A stretch of 13,682 bases of DNA. Origin: CAYFUT01 sp964346395. Its GTDB lineage: Bacteria; Bacillota; Halanaerobiia; Halobacteroidales; Halobacteroidaceae. The translations under genes and the position numbers were made by a program. This document shows, one piece after another, positions 7,330 through 13,682 of the stretch; position 1 is the stretch's first letter; each line of letters starts with the position of its first letter. Where the stretch lies: positions 1 to 13,682 of the forward strand of contig CAYFUT010000068.1 of the NCBI GenBank assembly GCA_964346395.1, given 5' to 3'. The notes under the pieces are model-generated. The model did not search any database. It saw nothing but the letters and a program-made list of their open reading frames with translations, and was not told the origin of the DNA.

Positions 7330-7372
7330 TTGAACCAGTAACTTAACATTAAAATATCTTTTTTATCCCCCT

Positions 7373-7425
7373 TAAAAATATTAATACCTCCCCTCAACCC
7401 TATTATTATAGTAAGGAGAGGTATT
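7373..7425 (-). terminator. terminator-like hairpin between lactate dehydrogenase and permease genes
   Basis: The transcript pairs AAUACCUCUCC (7415-7425) with GGGGAGGUAUU (7383-7393), 11 bp with one G-U, with a smaller CUAU/AUAG helix in the loop, followed by AAUAUUUUUAAG. It starts about 15 bp after the lctD stop. The short U-tract suggests partial termination or a 3' processing/stability structure. It would make the permease less abundant than the enzyme complex unless lctP has its own promoter. Confidence 0.65.
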
Positions 7426-7441
7426 TATCAGCAAAGTAAAA

Positions 7442-8833
7442 TTATACTGTCTTTCCGGGATTTAAAATTCCTTTAGGATCAAATGTTTTCTTGATTCCCT
7501 GCATTAATTTTAACTGTCTTTCACCTATATCTTTATGGAGATATTCTTTTTTGGCATAAGCAATACCATGTTCTCCAGAAACCTGACCTTTTAGTTCTCT
7601 AGCTTTTGCATACAGATCATCCATTACTGCTTTATTTCTCTCTTTCCAAGTCTCATCATCTAAATCTTCCTTCATAGTATACACATGTAGATTTCCATCG
7701 CCAGCATGACCAAAATTACGGATCTTTAAATTATGCTTTTCTTCTAATTTATGAGTATATTTCACAAAATCAGCTACTTTACTCCGCGGTACCACAACAT
7801 CACACTCATCTAACTCACTCATAGCTTCCAGAGCCTCCAGTAAAGCACCTCTGGTATCCCAGATAATATCCTGCCGTTCTTCAGTATTAGCAATATAAAC
7901 ATCATAAGCATCATGGTCTAAAGCTACATGGGCAGCTCTTTCATATTTTTTCTCTAATTCCTCTTTATCATTACCGTAAAACTGAAGTAACAGATAAGCT
8001 GGAGCTTCTGTTTCCGGAAAGCCTTTCCCTAAATAATCAGTTGCTGCTTCCAGTACTTCCCGCTCCATAAACTCCATCCCAGCCGGCATTATCTTTGCCT
8101 GCAAAATCGCTGGTACAGTATCGATTGCTTCTTCTAAATCATCAAAAGGCATTAATAACGTAAGTTGTTTTTCCGGTAACGGAAATAACTTAACAGTCAT
8201 CTCTGTTACAATTCCTAAGGTTCCTTCCGAGCCGATCATGAGATTCTGTAGACTATAGCCGGAAGAATTCTTAACTACTTTACCGCCGGTTTCGATTACT
8301 TCTCCATCCGGCAAAACAATCTCCATTCCCTGGACACTCTCTCGAGTTACACCGTACTTCATCGCCCGCATACCGCCGGCGTTGGTCATTGCATTACCAC
8401 CTAAAGTAGCACTTTTAGCTCCCGGATCAGGTGCATACATAAAACCTTTGTCATTTGCCTTTTCAGCAAAATTAAGCAAAACTACTCCGCCTTGAACCCG
8501 AGCCATCAAATTATCTTCATCAAACTCAATAATCTCATCCATTTCAGTAGTTAAAAGTAAAATCCCACCTTCTGTAGGTACAGCACCACCACAAAGTCCC
8601 GTTCCAGTACCGCGCGGAGTAACTGGAATCTCCTGTTCATAGGCATATTTCATAATTGCCGACACTTCTTCTGTGGTCTCCGGCTCAACCATTACCTCAG
8701 GATAGGCTTCAAATTCACCCATCTCATCATGAGCATAATCCTCAATAATATTTTCTTTTTCTGTAACCCGCTCAGCATCCAAAATTTCTCCCAATTTATT
8801 TATATCTTCAACAGTAACTTCTTTAAAGCTCAT
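7442..8833 (-). CDS. lctD: FAD-dependent lactate dehydrogenase, catalytic subunit of Ldh-Etf complex
   Basis: GlcD/DLD-type flavoprotein that oxidises lactate to pyruvate. The FAD_binding_4 domain occupies roughly 45-215, with PRGTGTG (73-79), LGGNAMTNAGG (144-154) and GSEGTLGIVTE (201-211). The FAD-oxidase C domain follows, with HAGDGN (376-381, metal/substrate site), SGEHG (419-423) and the C-terminal FDPKGILNPGK (451-461). At 463 residues the length is normal. ATG 8833 has GGAGGGGA upstream, 23 bp after etfA. With etfA/etfB it matches the Acetobacterium woodii LctBCD complex, in which this subunit passes electrons to Etf. D-lactate is the likely isomer by family. Glycolate or another 2-hydroxyacid is possible from sequence alone, but the lactate permease favours lactate. 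Confidence 0.92.
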   Translation of the reverse strand: MSFKEVTVEDINKLGEILDAERVTEKENIIEDYAHDEMGEFEAYPEVMVEPETTEEVSAIMKYAYEQEIPVTPRGTGTGLCGGAVPTEGGILLLTTEMDEIIEFDEDNLMARVQGGVVLLNFAEKANDKGFMYAPDPGAKSATLGGNAMTNAGGMRAMKYGVTRESVQGMEIVLPDGEVIETGGKVVKNSSGYSLQNLMIGSEGTLGIVTEMTVKLFPLPEKQLTLLMPFDDLEEAIDTVPAILQAKIMPAGMEFMEREVLEAATDYLGKGFPETEAPAYLLLQFYGNDKEELEKKYERAAHVALDHDAYDVYIANTEERQDIIWDTRGALLEALEAMSELDECDVVVPRSKVADFVKYTHKLEEKHNLKIRNFGHAGDGNLHVYTMKEDLDDETWKERNKAVMDDLYAKARELKGQVSGEHGIAYAKKEYLHKDIGERQLKLMQGIKKTFDPKGILNPGKTV

Positions 8834-8856
8834 AAACAGTTCCCCTCCTTTTTTAT

Positions 8857-10077
8857 TTAAGCTGAATCTTCAATAAGCAAATCTTCAACATCGGCTCCAT
8901 TTTTAACTAGCTCAATTAATCGGGGCAATACCTCATAAAGATCGGCTACAAGTCCATAATGAGCTACATCAAAAACATTAGCATCTGGATCATTATTGAT
9001 AGCAACTACATTCTCTGAATTCTCCATTCCCGCTGTCCACTGAACAGCACCGGAGACCCCAGCAGCAATTAACAACTTAGGACGAACAGTTCTTCCACTT
9101 AAACCTATCTGCTGCTTATGATCAGTCCAACCTTTTTCGATTAAAGGTCGAGTAGTAGCAACCATTCCCCCTAACAAGTCAGCCAGTTCATAAGCCATAT
9201 CTAAATCTTCTTCATTAGTAAAACCTCGTCCAGCACAGACTATAGTATCTGCCTCCACAATACTCTCTACATCCGGCTTTTTATGAATTTCTACAAATTT
9301 AGCCGGCTTTTGCAAATTTTCTGGGGGTACAGTGAAATGTTCAACTTCTCCATGCGGTTCTTCTACTTTTTCCGCTGGTTCCATAACCTTATACCGCATA
9401 GTTGCCATCTGAGGGCGGTGTCTAGTTGTTAAAATTGTAGCCATTATATTACCACCAAAAGCAGGCCGAGTCTGGACTAAATCTGTATTCTCTCTGATAT
9501 CCAACACAGTACAGTCAGCAGTTAAACCTGTTACTAAGCGAGAAGCTACCCGCGGAGCCAAAGAACGACCGATCGATGTTCCTCCCATCAACAGTACAGC
9601 TGGATCTTTTCGCTCAACACAGTCTTCAATTGCTTCAGTATATCGCTGAACTTCAAAGTGATGTAGATCTTCCTGGTCATAAACAAAGACCTTATCGGCT
9701 CCTCGAGCCAAAATATCGTCGATAGCTTCCTCCAATTCGTGACCAAGTAATACCACATGTAATTCCTGATCTATCTTATCCGCCAACTCTCTTCCTTTTC
9801 CCATTAACTCATAAGTTACCGGATGAATTTCTCCTTCTAACTGTTCAGCAAAAATCATTATATCTGAATAGGCATCCTTATCAACCTGTTCAAAATCCTT
9901 CTCCACTTCCGAAATAGCATCCTCAGGACACTGTTCTACACAGATACTACAAGCTTTACAAGCAGAAGTGAACTCAAGTTTATCGCCATCTACCATCTCT
10001 AAAGCATCAAAAGGACAGGCCTCAATACATTCACCACATAAGGTACAGTTTGCATAATCTATTGTGTAGTTGCTCAT
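8857..10077 (-). CDS. etfA: electron transfer flavoprotein alpha subunit with N-terminal two-cluster ferredoxin domain
   Basis: Etf alpha subunit fused to a ferredoxin domain. Two complete CX2CX2CX3CP motifs are visible: Cys11/14/17/21 and Cys40/43/46/50, predicting two [4Fe-4S] clusters. The Etf alpha N-terminal fold follows (about 70-250), then the C-terminal FAD domain with CAGRGF, SGRTVRPKL, GVSGAVQ and INNDPDANVFDVAHYG. At 406 residues it is about 80 longer than plain EtfA; the extra length is the ferredoxin module. This architecture is that of LctC, where reduced ferredoxin feeds electrons so that NAD+ can be reduced with lactate. Its ATG overlaps the etfB stop by 4 bp (ATGA), indicating translational coupling and equal subunits. 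Confidence 0.95.
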   Translation of the reverse strand: MSNYTIDYANCTLCGECIEACPFDALEMVDGDKLEFTSACKACSICVEQCPEDAISEVEKDFEQVDKDAYSDIMIFAEQLEGEIHPVTYELMGKGRELADKIDQELHVVLLGHELEEAIDDILARGADKVFVYDQEDLHHFEVQRYTEAIEDCVERKDPAVLLMGGTSIGRSLAPRVASRLVTGLTADCTVLDIRENTDLVQTRPAFGGNIMATILTTRHRPQMATMRYKVMEPAEKVEEPHGEVEHFTVPPENLQKPAKFVEIHKKPDVESIVEADTIVCAGRGFTNEEDLDMAYELADLLGGMVATTRPLIEKGWTDHKQQIGLSGRTVRPKLLIAAGVSGAVQWTAGMENSENVVAINNDPDANVFDVAHYGLVADLYEVLPRLIELVKNGADVEDLLIEDSA

Positions 10078-10877
10078 ATTAATTTCAACTCCTTCTTTAA
10101 TTCATAATAGACTCTATCTGCCATCTTTTCTCCACTTTCATCCTCCCAAACAACCTGTTCAATATCATCATCCGGCGGGAAGACCTCTTCTACTTGGGTT
10201 GGAGAACCATCTAAACCAAAGTTTGTTTCATCATCATCCGGCAAATCAGAGAAAGTGAGACGATTGACCTCCTTGTCTTTAGTTTTTAACTTTAACTTAA
10301 AGGATGGTAACCGTGGCTGATTCACTTGCTTGGTAACTGTAATCAAAGAAGGATGAGGCAATTCTACCACTTCAATAGTATCAGACATTTCTTTCTCTAC
10401 AACTAACTTTTCTTCATCCGATTCAATTACATCACTAACATAAGCTACATGAGGAATGTCTAAAGCTTCACCTATCTGAGGGCCAACCTGAGCTGTATCT
10501 CCATCAGTACTTTCTTCACCACAGATAATTAAATCATAAGCATCCTTTTTACCGATAACTTCTAATCCTTGGGAAAGAGTATAAGCTGTAGCCCAAGTAT
10601 CCGCTCCAGCAAATACTATATCTGTTAGGATATAGCCATCATCCGCTCCCATCATATACGACTCTCTAATAACTTCTTCTGCCTGCGGCGGACCCATAGT
10701 AACTACCGTAACATTACCTCCATGCTTTTCCTTTAACCTTAAAGCAGTTTCTAAAGCATACATATCATAGGGATTCATTATCGAATCAACACCTTCACGA
10801 ATTAAATTGCCTGTTTCATCATCAACTTCAACATCTTTAGTCTCGGGAACTTGTTTAACACAAACTAAAATCTCCAA
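10074..10877 (-). CDS. etfB: electron transfer flavoprotein beta subunit (Ldh-associated, bifurcating type)
   Basis: Etf beta subunit that partners EtfA; in the confurcating Ldh-Etf complex it holds the bifurcating FAD and the NAD site. Family features: N-terminal ILVCVKQVP, NPYDMYALE (35-43), TMGPPQAEEVIRE (60-72), GADDGYILTD (77-86) and ICGEESTDGDTAQVGPQIGE (118-137). The 267-residue length is usual. The start is a TTG at 10877, chosen because AAAGGGGTGAG lies just upstream and the conserved N terminus begins there; no ATG in frame fits. It is first gene of the etfB-etfA-lctD operon, 510 bp downstream of the regulator gene, with two GntR operators in between. Confidence 0.94.
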   Translation of the reverse strand: MEILVCVKQVPETKDVEVDDETGNLIREGVDSIMNPYDMYALETALRLKEKHGGNVTVVTMGPPQAEEVIRESYMMGADDGYILTDIVFAGADTWATAYTLSQGLEVIGKKDAYDLIICGEESTDGDTAQVGPQIGEALDIPHVAYVSDVIESDEEKLVVEKEMSDTIEVVELPHPSLITVTKQVNQPRLPSFKLKLKTKDKEVNRLTFSDLPDDDETNFGLDGSPTQVEEVFPPDDDIEQVVWEDESGEKMADRVYYELKKELKLI

Positions 10878-10943
10878 TTAACTCACCCCTTTTAATTTGT
10901 TATTATTTCTTAATCAATATAACCTGTTTGTAAACTTAATTAC

Positions 10944-10980
10944 ATTCCATAATGTCATCAGTTGGTCAGACCAATATTTC
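10944..10980 (-). promoter_or_regulatory. GntR/LldR-type operator copy 1 within 37-bp repeat
   Basis: Perfect palindrome TTGGTCAGACCAA at 10962-10974, matching the TTGGTNNNACCAA form recognised by FadR-subfamily GntR regulators such as LldR and PdhR. It sits in a 37-bp segment that matches 33 of 37 positions with 11186-11222. Its centre is about 90 bp upstream of the etfB start. The likely ligand-responsive protein is the GntR regulator encoded at 11388-12095. Confidence 0.8.
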
Positions 10981-11019
10981 AAAAAAATAAAATACCCCAC
11001 ATTTATCTTCTAACTACAG

Positions 11020-11090
11020 AGTTTACTCACAACATAGTTAATGCCCCTCGATTTAAATCAGGAGCTAGTTTTACTAGTTGTGAATAAACT
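11020..11090 (-). ncRNA. candidate structured leader RNA (nested or three-helix fold) upstream of etfB
   Basis: A 14-position outer stem joins 11020-11033 to 11077-11090 and is continued by UAGU/ACUA (11035-11038/11073-11076). Inside is a second hairpin at 11043-11065 (GCUCCU/AGGGGC around GATTTAAATC). The single non-Watson-Crick position in each stem is C/A on the plus strand but a U-G wobble in the minus-strand RNA, so the structure favours the transcript that leads into etfB. It lies downstream of the promoter at 11256-11284 and between the two operators. No U-run directly follows, so it is not a standard terminator. I do not recognise a known riboswitch. A decayed insertion-element end is an alternative. 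Confidence 0.5.
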
Positions 11091-11185
11091 GCTAACAATA
11101 GATAATGTGCGGCTTATAAAATAATAAAATTATAATTGATTGTTTACTTATAATTTTTCCCTCTTAGCTTATAATCTTATATTGT

Positions 11186-11222
11186 ATTCCATAATTTCAT
11201 TAGTTGGTCAGACCACTTTTTC
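11186..11222 (-). promoter_or_regulatory. GntR/LldR-type operator copy 2 within 37-bp repeat
   Basis: Palindrome TGGTCAGACCA at 11205-11215 (TTGGTCAGACCAC at 11204-11216). Its centre (11210) is 242 bp from that of copy 1 (10968), close to 23 helical turns. It lies roughly 40 bp downstream of the predicted start of the promoter at 11256-11284. The 20 bp beside the palindrome are conserved between the two copies beyond what the operator itself requires. Confidence 0.8.
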
Positions 11223-11255
11223 TATATCATTCATTTTAACTTAACTACTACTATC

Positions 11256-11284
11256 ATTATAGTTAATTTATACTAACCTGTCAT
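11256..11284 (-). promoter_or_regulatory. sigma-A promoter of the etfB-etfA-lctD operon
   Basis: On the minus strand ATGACA (11279-11284, five of six to TTGACA), a 17-bp spacer and a perfect TATAAT (11256-11261). The predicted start is near 11249, giving a leader of about 370 nt that contains both operators as DNA and the structured RNA at 11020-11090. It is the best promoter match in the 510-bp gap, which holds no convincing gene. Confidence 0.75.
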
Positions 11285-11359
11285 TAGTCTATATATATAA
11301 TTTTATAGCATATTATTGTGCCCTAAGAACAAAACACCCCCGTAATTTATACTTTTGGC

Positions 11360-11385
11360 TAGATAGTGCTTATTTTCACAATCTA
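11360..11385 (-). other. hairpin directly after the GntR regulator gene
   Basis: The transcript can pair UAGAU/AUCUA and GUG/CAC around a U-U mismatch with an 8-nt loop, starting 2 nt after the stop codon of the regulator gene. No U-tract follows, so it is a weak terminator at best and may only protect the 3' end. Confidence 0.4.
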
Positions 11386-11387
11386 TT

Positions 11388-12095
11388 TTAGTTAAATCCG
11401 TCCTCAACGAGTGATTCGGCCCAATCTAAATGTTCTTTCATTAATTTCTGTGCTAACTGAGAATCATGGTCAGATATAGCCTGATAAATCTTTTTATGTT
11501 GATTAATAAACTTACTATTTTCTTTCTCCTCAGCAACAATTTTTTTGGTTATAGAAGAAAAATAAAATTCCATCACCCGTGAAATAGAATTTAAGAAATT
11601 ACAAACTAATTTATTATCAGTTGCTTGCGCTAAAATATAATGAAATTGACGATCAGCTTGATGATTAATTTCAATATCTCCTCTATTATTTTCCATTTTT
11701 TCTACACAGTTTTTTAACTTGTCTAAATGTTCCTCAGTAGCTCTTTGAGCAGCATATTCTACCCCAGTAATTTCAATTATCTTCCGCAGTTCAGTTAATT
11801 CTTTTTCTATATCATCTTGTAATAAAAATAATATAGAAAGCGGCTTTAAGAAATCATCTGCAATATTTTCTTTAAGAAATGTACCTTGACCATGGCGGCG
11901 TTCAATTAGACCAATCATTTTTAAGGCACTAAAAGCTTCTCTAAGAGAAGCCCTGCTAACCTGTAAGCTTTCTGTCAATTCTCTTTCCGAAGGTAATTTA
12001 TCTCCTCTTTCTAGCTGCCCTTTAGAGATCATTTCTTCAATCTGATCAATAATTTTTTCATAAACTTTCTTCTCTTCAATTGGTTTAAAATTCAT
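11388..12095 (-). CDS. GntR-family transcriptional regulator, FadR/FCD subfamily (LldR-like)
   Basis: DNA-binding repressor or dual regulator, probably of the lactate genes downstream. The winged helix-turn-helix is at about 8-75, with KLPSERELTESLQVSRASLRE (from 33) and the wing RRHGQGTFL (66-74). The C-terminal FCD domain shows the metal-site residues Asp148, His152, His200 and His222, which usually help bind a carboxylate effector, so it plausibly senses lactate. The 235-residue length is normal. ATG 12095 has AAGGAGTG about 9 nt upstream. Two TTGGTCAGACCA-type operators lie between this gene and etfB; none is seen upstream of its own start, so autorepression is not evident. Pyruvate- or glycolate-sensing relatives cannot be excluded. 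Confidence 0.88.
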   Translation of the reverse strand: MNFKPIEEKKVYEKIIDQIEEMISKGQLERGDKLPSERELTESLQVSRASLREAFSALKMIGLIERRHGQGTFLKENIADDFLKPLSILFLLQDDIEKELTELRKIIEITGVEYAAQRATEEHLDKLKNCVEKMENNRGDIEINHQADRQFHYILAQATDNKLVCNFLNSISRVMEFYFSSITKKIVAEEKENSKFINQHKKIYQAISDHDSQLAQKLMKEHLDWAESLVEDGFN

Positions 12096-12206
12096 ACTTA
12101 TTCACTCCTTAACTTAATTCTTCACTTATATTTACTAGCTTCTATTTTAATATTATTTTTCCTGCACAATAATGCAATTAACTTTAGATATTAATAAACA
12201 AGCTTA

Positions 12207-13130
12207 TTAATTTTTTTCTTCTTTTAACCCCTTAATTAGCTGCTTCATATCAGCTAACAAAAGAGCTTCCCATTCTCTATATTCCCCCGTCTGCGGATGA
12301 GTAAAACCCAAAGTTTGGGCATGCAGCATCTGCCGCTCAGGATTTAAATTATCATCCCGGTAGCCGTATAATTGATCACCTACTAACGGATGATTGATAT
12401 ATTCCATATGAACCCTAATTTGATGGGTTCTGCCGGTTTCCAACTTTACTTTCACCAACGTATAACTATTAAATCTCTCCACTATCTCAAACCGAGAAAC
12501 AGCCCGTTTACTGTTTTTACTGGTCACTGCCATCTTTTTTCTATCATTTGGATTACGGCCGATAGCAGCATCAATTTTTCCTTTTTTATGCGGTAGTTGG
12601 CCCTGAACAAGAGCCAGATACTCCTTGTTTACTTCTCGTTCTTTAAACTGCCGGGCCAACTCCACATGCGCCTGATCATTCTTGGCCACTACTATAGCGC
12701 CCGAAGTATCCTTATCTAATCTATGTACAATCCCCGGGCGGATCACTCCATTAATCCCGGATAAATTATCACAATGATGTAGCAGACCATTAACCAAAGT
12801 TCCATCGGGATGCCCCGGCGCCGGATGAACCACTAAATCAGGCTGTTTATTAACCACTAATAAATCCTCATCCTCATAAATTATATCCAGCGGTATTGCT
12901 TCCGGTTCCACATCTTCAAGTTTCTGAGCTTCAGGAACAGTTAACTTAATTTTATCTTCTTCTTTTAATTGATAGCTCTTTTGTTTAACAGATTGATTGA
13001 CCGTCACTTTTTCCTCAGCAATCAACTGCTGTAGATAATTACGGGATAAATCATCATTCTCTTCAGCTAAAAATTTATCTAGACGCTGACCTGCCCCTTG
13101 CTGATCAATTACAAACTTTCTTTCTTTCAT
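12207..13130 (-). CDS. rluD: RluD-type large subunit pseudouridine synthase
   Basis: Cytosolic enzyme converting uridines to pseudouridine in RNA, by family in 23S rRNA. An N-terminal S4 RNA-binding domain (about 13-65, QRLDKFLAEE onward) precedes the catalytic domain with the hallmark HRLDKDTSG (136-144); catalytic Asp is residue 139, the same number as in E. coli RluD. Further motifs are GRTHQIRVH and LVGDQLYG. The 307-residue length is typical of the RluD/YlyB group. Its ATG follows the lspA stop with no intervening base, and GGGAGTG inside the end of lspA serves as ribosome binding site. The exact target position (1911/1915/1917 or other) cannot be read from sequence. Confidence 0.95.
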   Translation of the reverse strand: MKERKFVIDQQGAGQRLDKFLAEENDDLSRNYLQQLIAEEKVTVNQSVKQKSYQLKEEDKIKLTVPEAQKLEDVEPEAIPLDIIYEDEDLLVVNKQPDLVVHPAPGHPDGTLVNGLLHHCDNLSGINGVIRPGIVHRLDKDTSGAIVVAKNDQAHVELARQFKEREVNKEYLALVQGQLPHKKGKIDAAIGRNPNDRKKMAVTSKNSKRAVSRFEIVERFNSYTLVKVKLETGRTHQIRVHMEYINHPLVGDQLYGYRDDNLNPERQMLHAQTLGFTHPQTGEYREWEALLLADMKQLIKGLKEEKN

Positions 13131-13580
13131 CTACTGACACTCCCTTTCTTCAAGTACCAACAGCCAGTAGCCAAAAATAAAGACAGCCACTACAATTGCT
13201 GAATCAGCCAGATTAAAAACCGGCCAAACTCTAAAATCTAAAAAATCAATTACATAGCCTACTCGAATGCGGTCGATCAAATTACCTATTGTCCCTCCCA
13301 AAGCCAGTCCTAATCCTAAGCGATTAAAGAAATTCTCCAGAGGTAATTCACGGTAAAAATAAATTAATAAGCCGATTACTACCACTGTAATCAAAATAAA
13401 GAAAGTAGAATGGCCCTGTAGAATACCAAAAGCTGCCCCTCTATTTTGTACGTAAGTTAAGTGAAATATATCCTTAATTACCGGCTTTGATTCATGAAGC
13501 GAAAAATTATCAACTACTAAATATTTAGTCCACTGATCTACTCCTACAGTAGTCAAAAAAGTTATTATTATCGTAAGCAC
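13131..13580 (-). CDS. lspA: lipoprotein signal peptidase (signal peptidase II)
   Basis: Membrane aspartyl protease that removes signal peptides from diacylglyceryl-modified prolipoproteins. Four hydrophobic helices are evident in 149 residues, the normal size. Conserved blocks are DQWTKY (15-20), QNRGAAFGI (45-53), GNLIDR (99-104) followed by YVIDF, and FNLADSAI (122-129). The catalytic aspartates are Asp112 and Asp126. The start is GTG 13580 with AGGAAAGGA upstream; the nearest upstream ATG runs at once into TAG. A TATAAT (13602-13607) lies just upstream but without a clear -35. The lspA-rluD pair precedes pyrR in many Firmicutes. Confidence 0.96.
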   Translation of the reverse strand: MLTIIITFLTTVGVDQWTKYLVVDNFSLHESKPVIKDIFHLTYVQNRGAAFGILQGHSTFFILITVVVIGLLIYFYRELPLENFFNRLGLGLALGGTIGNLIDRIRVGYVIDFLDFRVWPVFNLADSAIVVAVFIFGYWLLVLEERECQ

Positions 13581-13635
13581 TATGGTTTCATCCTTTCCTA
13601 AATTATACAGCTATATTTTAAGTAAAAAACACAAC

Positions 13636-13667
13636 ATGTAGAGACATGATATATCATGTCTCTACAT
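13636..13667. repeat. perfect 32-bp palindrome, possible terminator of the gene upstream of lspA
   Basis: A perfect inverted repeat centred at 13651/13652 with arms built on ATGTAGAGACATGATA. Read on the minus strand it is followed within a few bases by a run of six T (13624-13629), so it could terminate transcription from a gene beyond the window before lspA. Palindromes beginning GTAG(A/G)G(A/G)C are dispersed repeats in several bacterial genomes, so it may be a repeat unit as well; that part is recollection. Confidence 0.75.
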
Positions 13668-13682
13668 CGGCTTGCTCACCAA

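Noticed and set aside
7323..7341. Imperfect palindrome upstream of lctP as a third GntR operator
   Set aside because: It has TGGT elements in direct rather than inverted arrangement and does not match TTGGTNNNACCAA.
5082..7358. Matching ACTTAACATTAAAA at 5082-5095 and 7341-7354, possible direct repeats flanking lctP
   Set aside because: A 14-base match of AT-rich sequence in a 13.7-kb AT-rich window can easily arise by chance, and neither site shows other insertion features.
10878..10980. Short frame across operator copy 1 that shares a WSDQLM-like peptide with copy 2
   Set aside because: The similarity simply reflects the duplicated 37-bp DNA. Differences are not concentrated at third codon positions, and both frames are tiny, without ribosome binding sites.
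12096..12206. Promoter for the GntR regulator gene (TTGCAT, 16 bp, TAATAT)
   Set aside because: Only three of six and four of six matches in very AT-rich DNA; not strong enough to annotate, though some promoter is expected here.
12191..12210. TTAATAA/TTATTAA hairpin with a T-run, looking like a terminator at the end of rluD
   Set aside because: The T-run follows the hairpin only on the plus strand, where no gene precedes it; on the minus strand no U-tract follows, and the stem is all A-T.

Overview
All genes in this window lie on the minus strand, so they read from high to low coordinates. Low GC, strong GGAGG-type ribosome binding sites, sigma-A promoters, PyrR attenuation and strictly anaerobic flavin/ferredoxin chemistry point to a low-GC anaerobic Firmicute. 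The fairly acidic proteins and the many short tandem repeats would suit the Halanaerobiales (Halobacteroidaceae-like), but that placement is inference, not proof.

Layout in transcription order: (1) 13682-12207: a perfect 32-bp palindrome, then lspA (signal peptidase II) and a RluD-type pseudouridine synthase, adjacent with no gap. (2) 12095-5372: a lactate-utilisation module. It contains a GntR/FCD regulator (LldR-like), a 510-bp regulatory region with a good promoter, two copies of a GntR-type operator and a strong three-helix RNA fold, then etfB, etfA (with an N-terminal two-cluster ferredoxin domain) and an FAD lactate dehydrogenase, then a terminator-like hairpin, a lactate permease and a strong terminator. 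The Etf/LDH set matches the ferredoxin-driven electron-confurcating lactate dehydrogenase (LctBCD) type known from Acetobacterium woodii. (3) 5357-5138: short degenerate reading frames that may be gene debris. (4) 5079-78: the pyrimidine operon pyrR-uraA-pyrB-pyrC. A consensus promoter precedes it, and a complete PyrR-dependent attenuator lies before each of pyrR, uraA and pyrB. A second possible promoter lies before pyrBC.

The order lspA-rluD-pyrR-uraA-pyrB-pyrC is the familiar Firmicute arrangement. Here the lactate module has been placed between rluD and pyrR. It carries its own regulator, promoter, operators and terminator, while pyr keeps its own promoter.

The least ordinary features are non-coding: the paired 37-bp operator repeats 242 bp apart; the structured leader between them, whose non-Watson-Crick pairs become G-U wobbles only in the minus-strand transcript; and arrays of 6-, 7- and 8-bp tandem repeats in the pyr operon. 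One heptamer array has become coding sequence and gives PyrC a repetitive 21-residue tail. I see no CRISPR array, tRNA, rRNA or complete mobile element.
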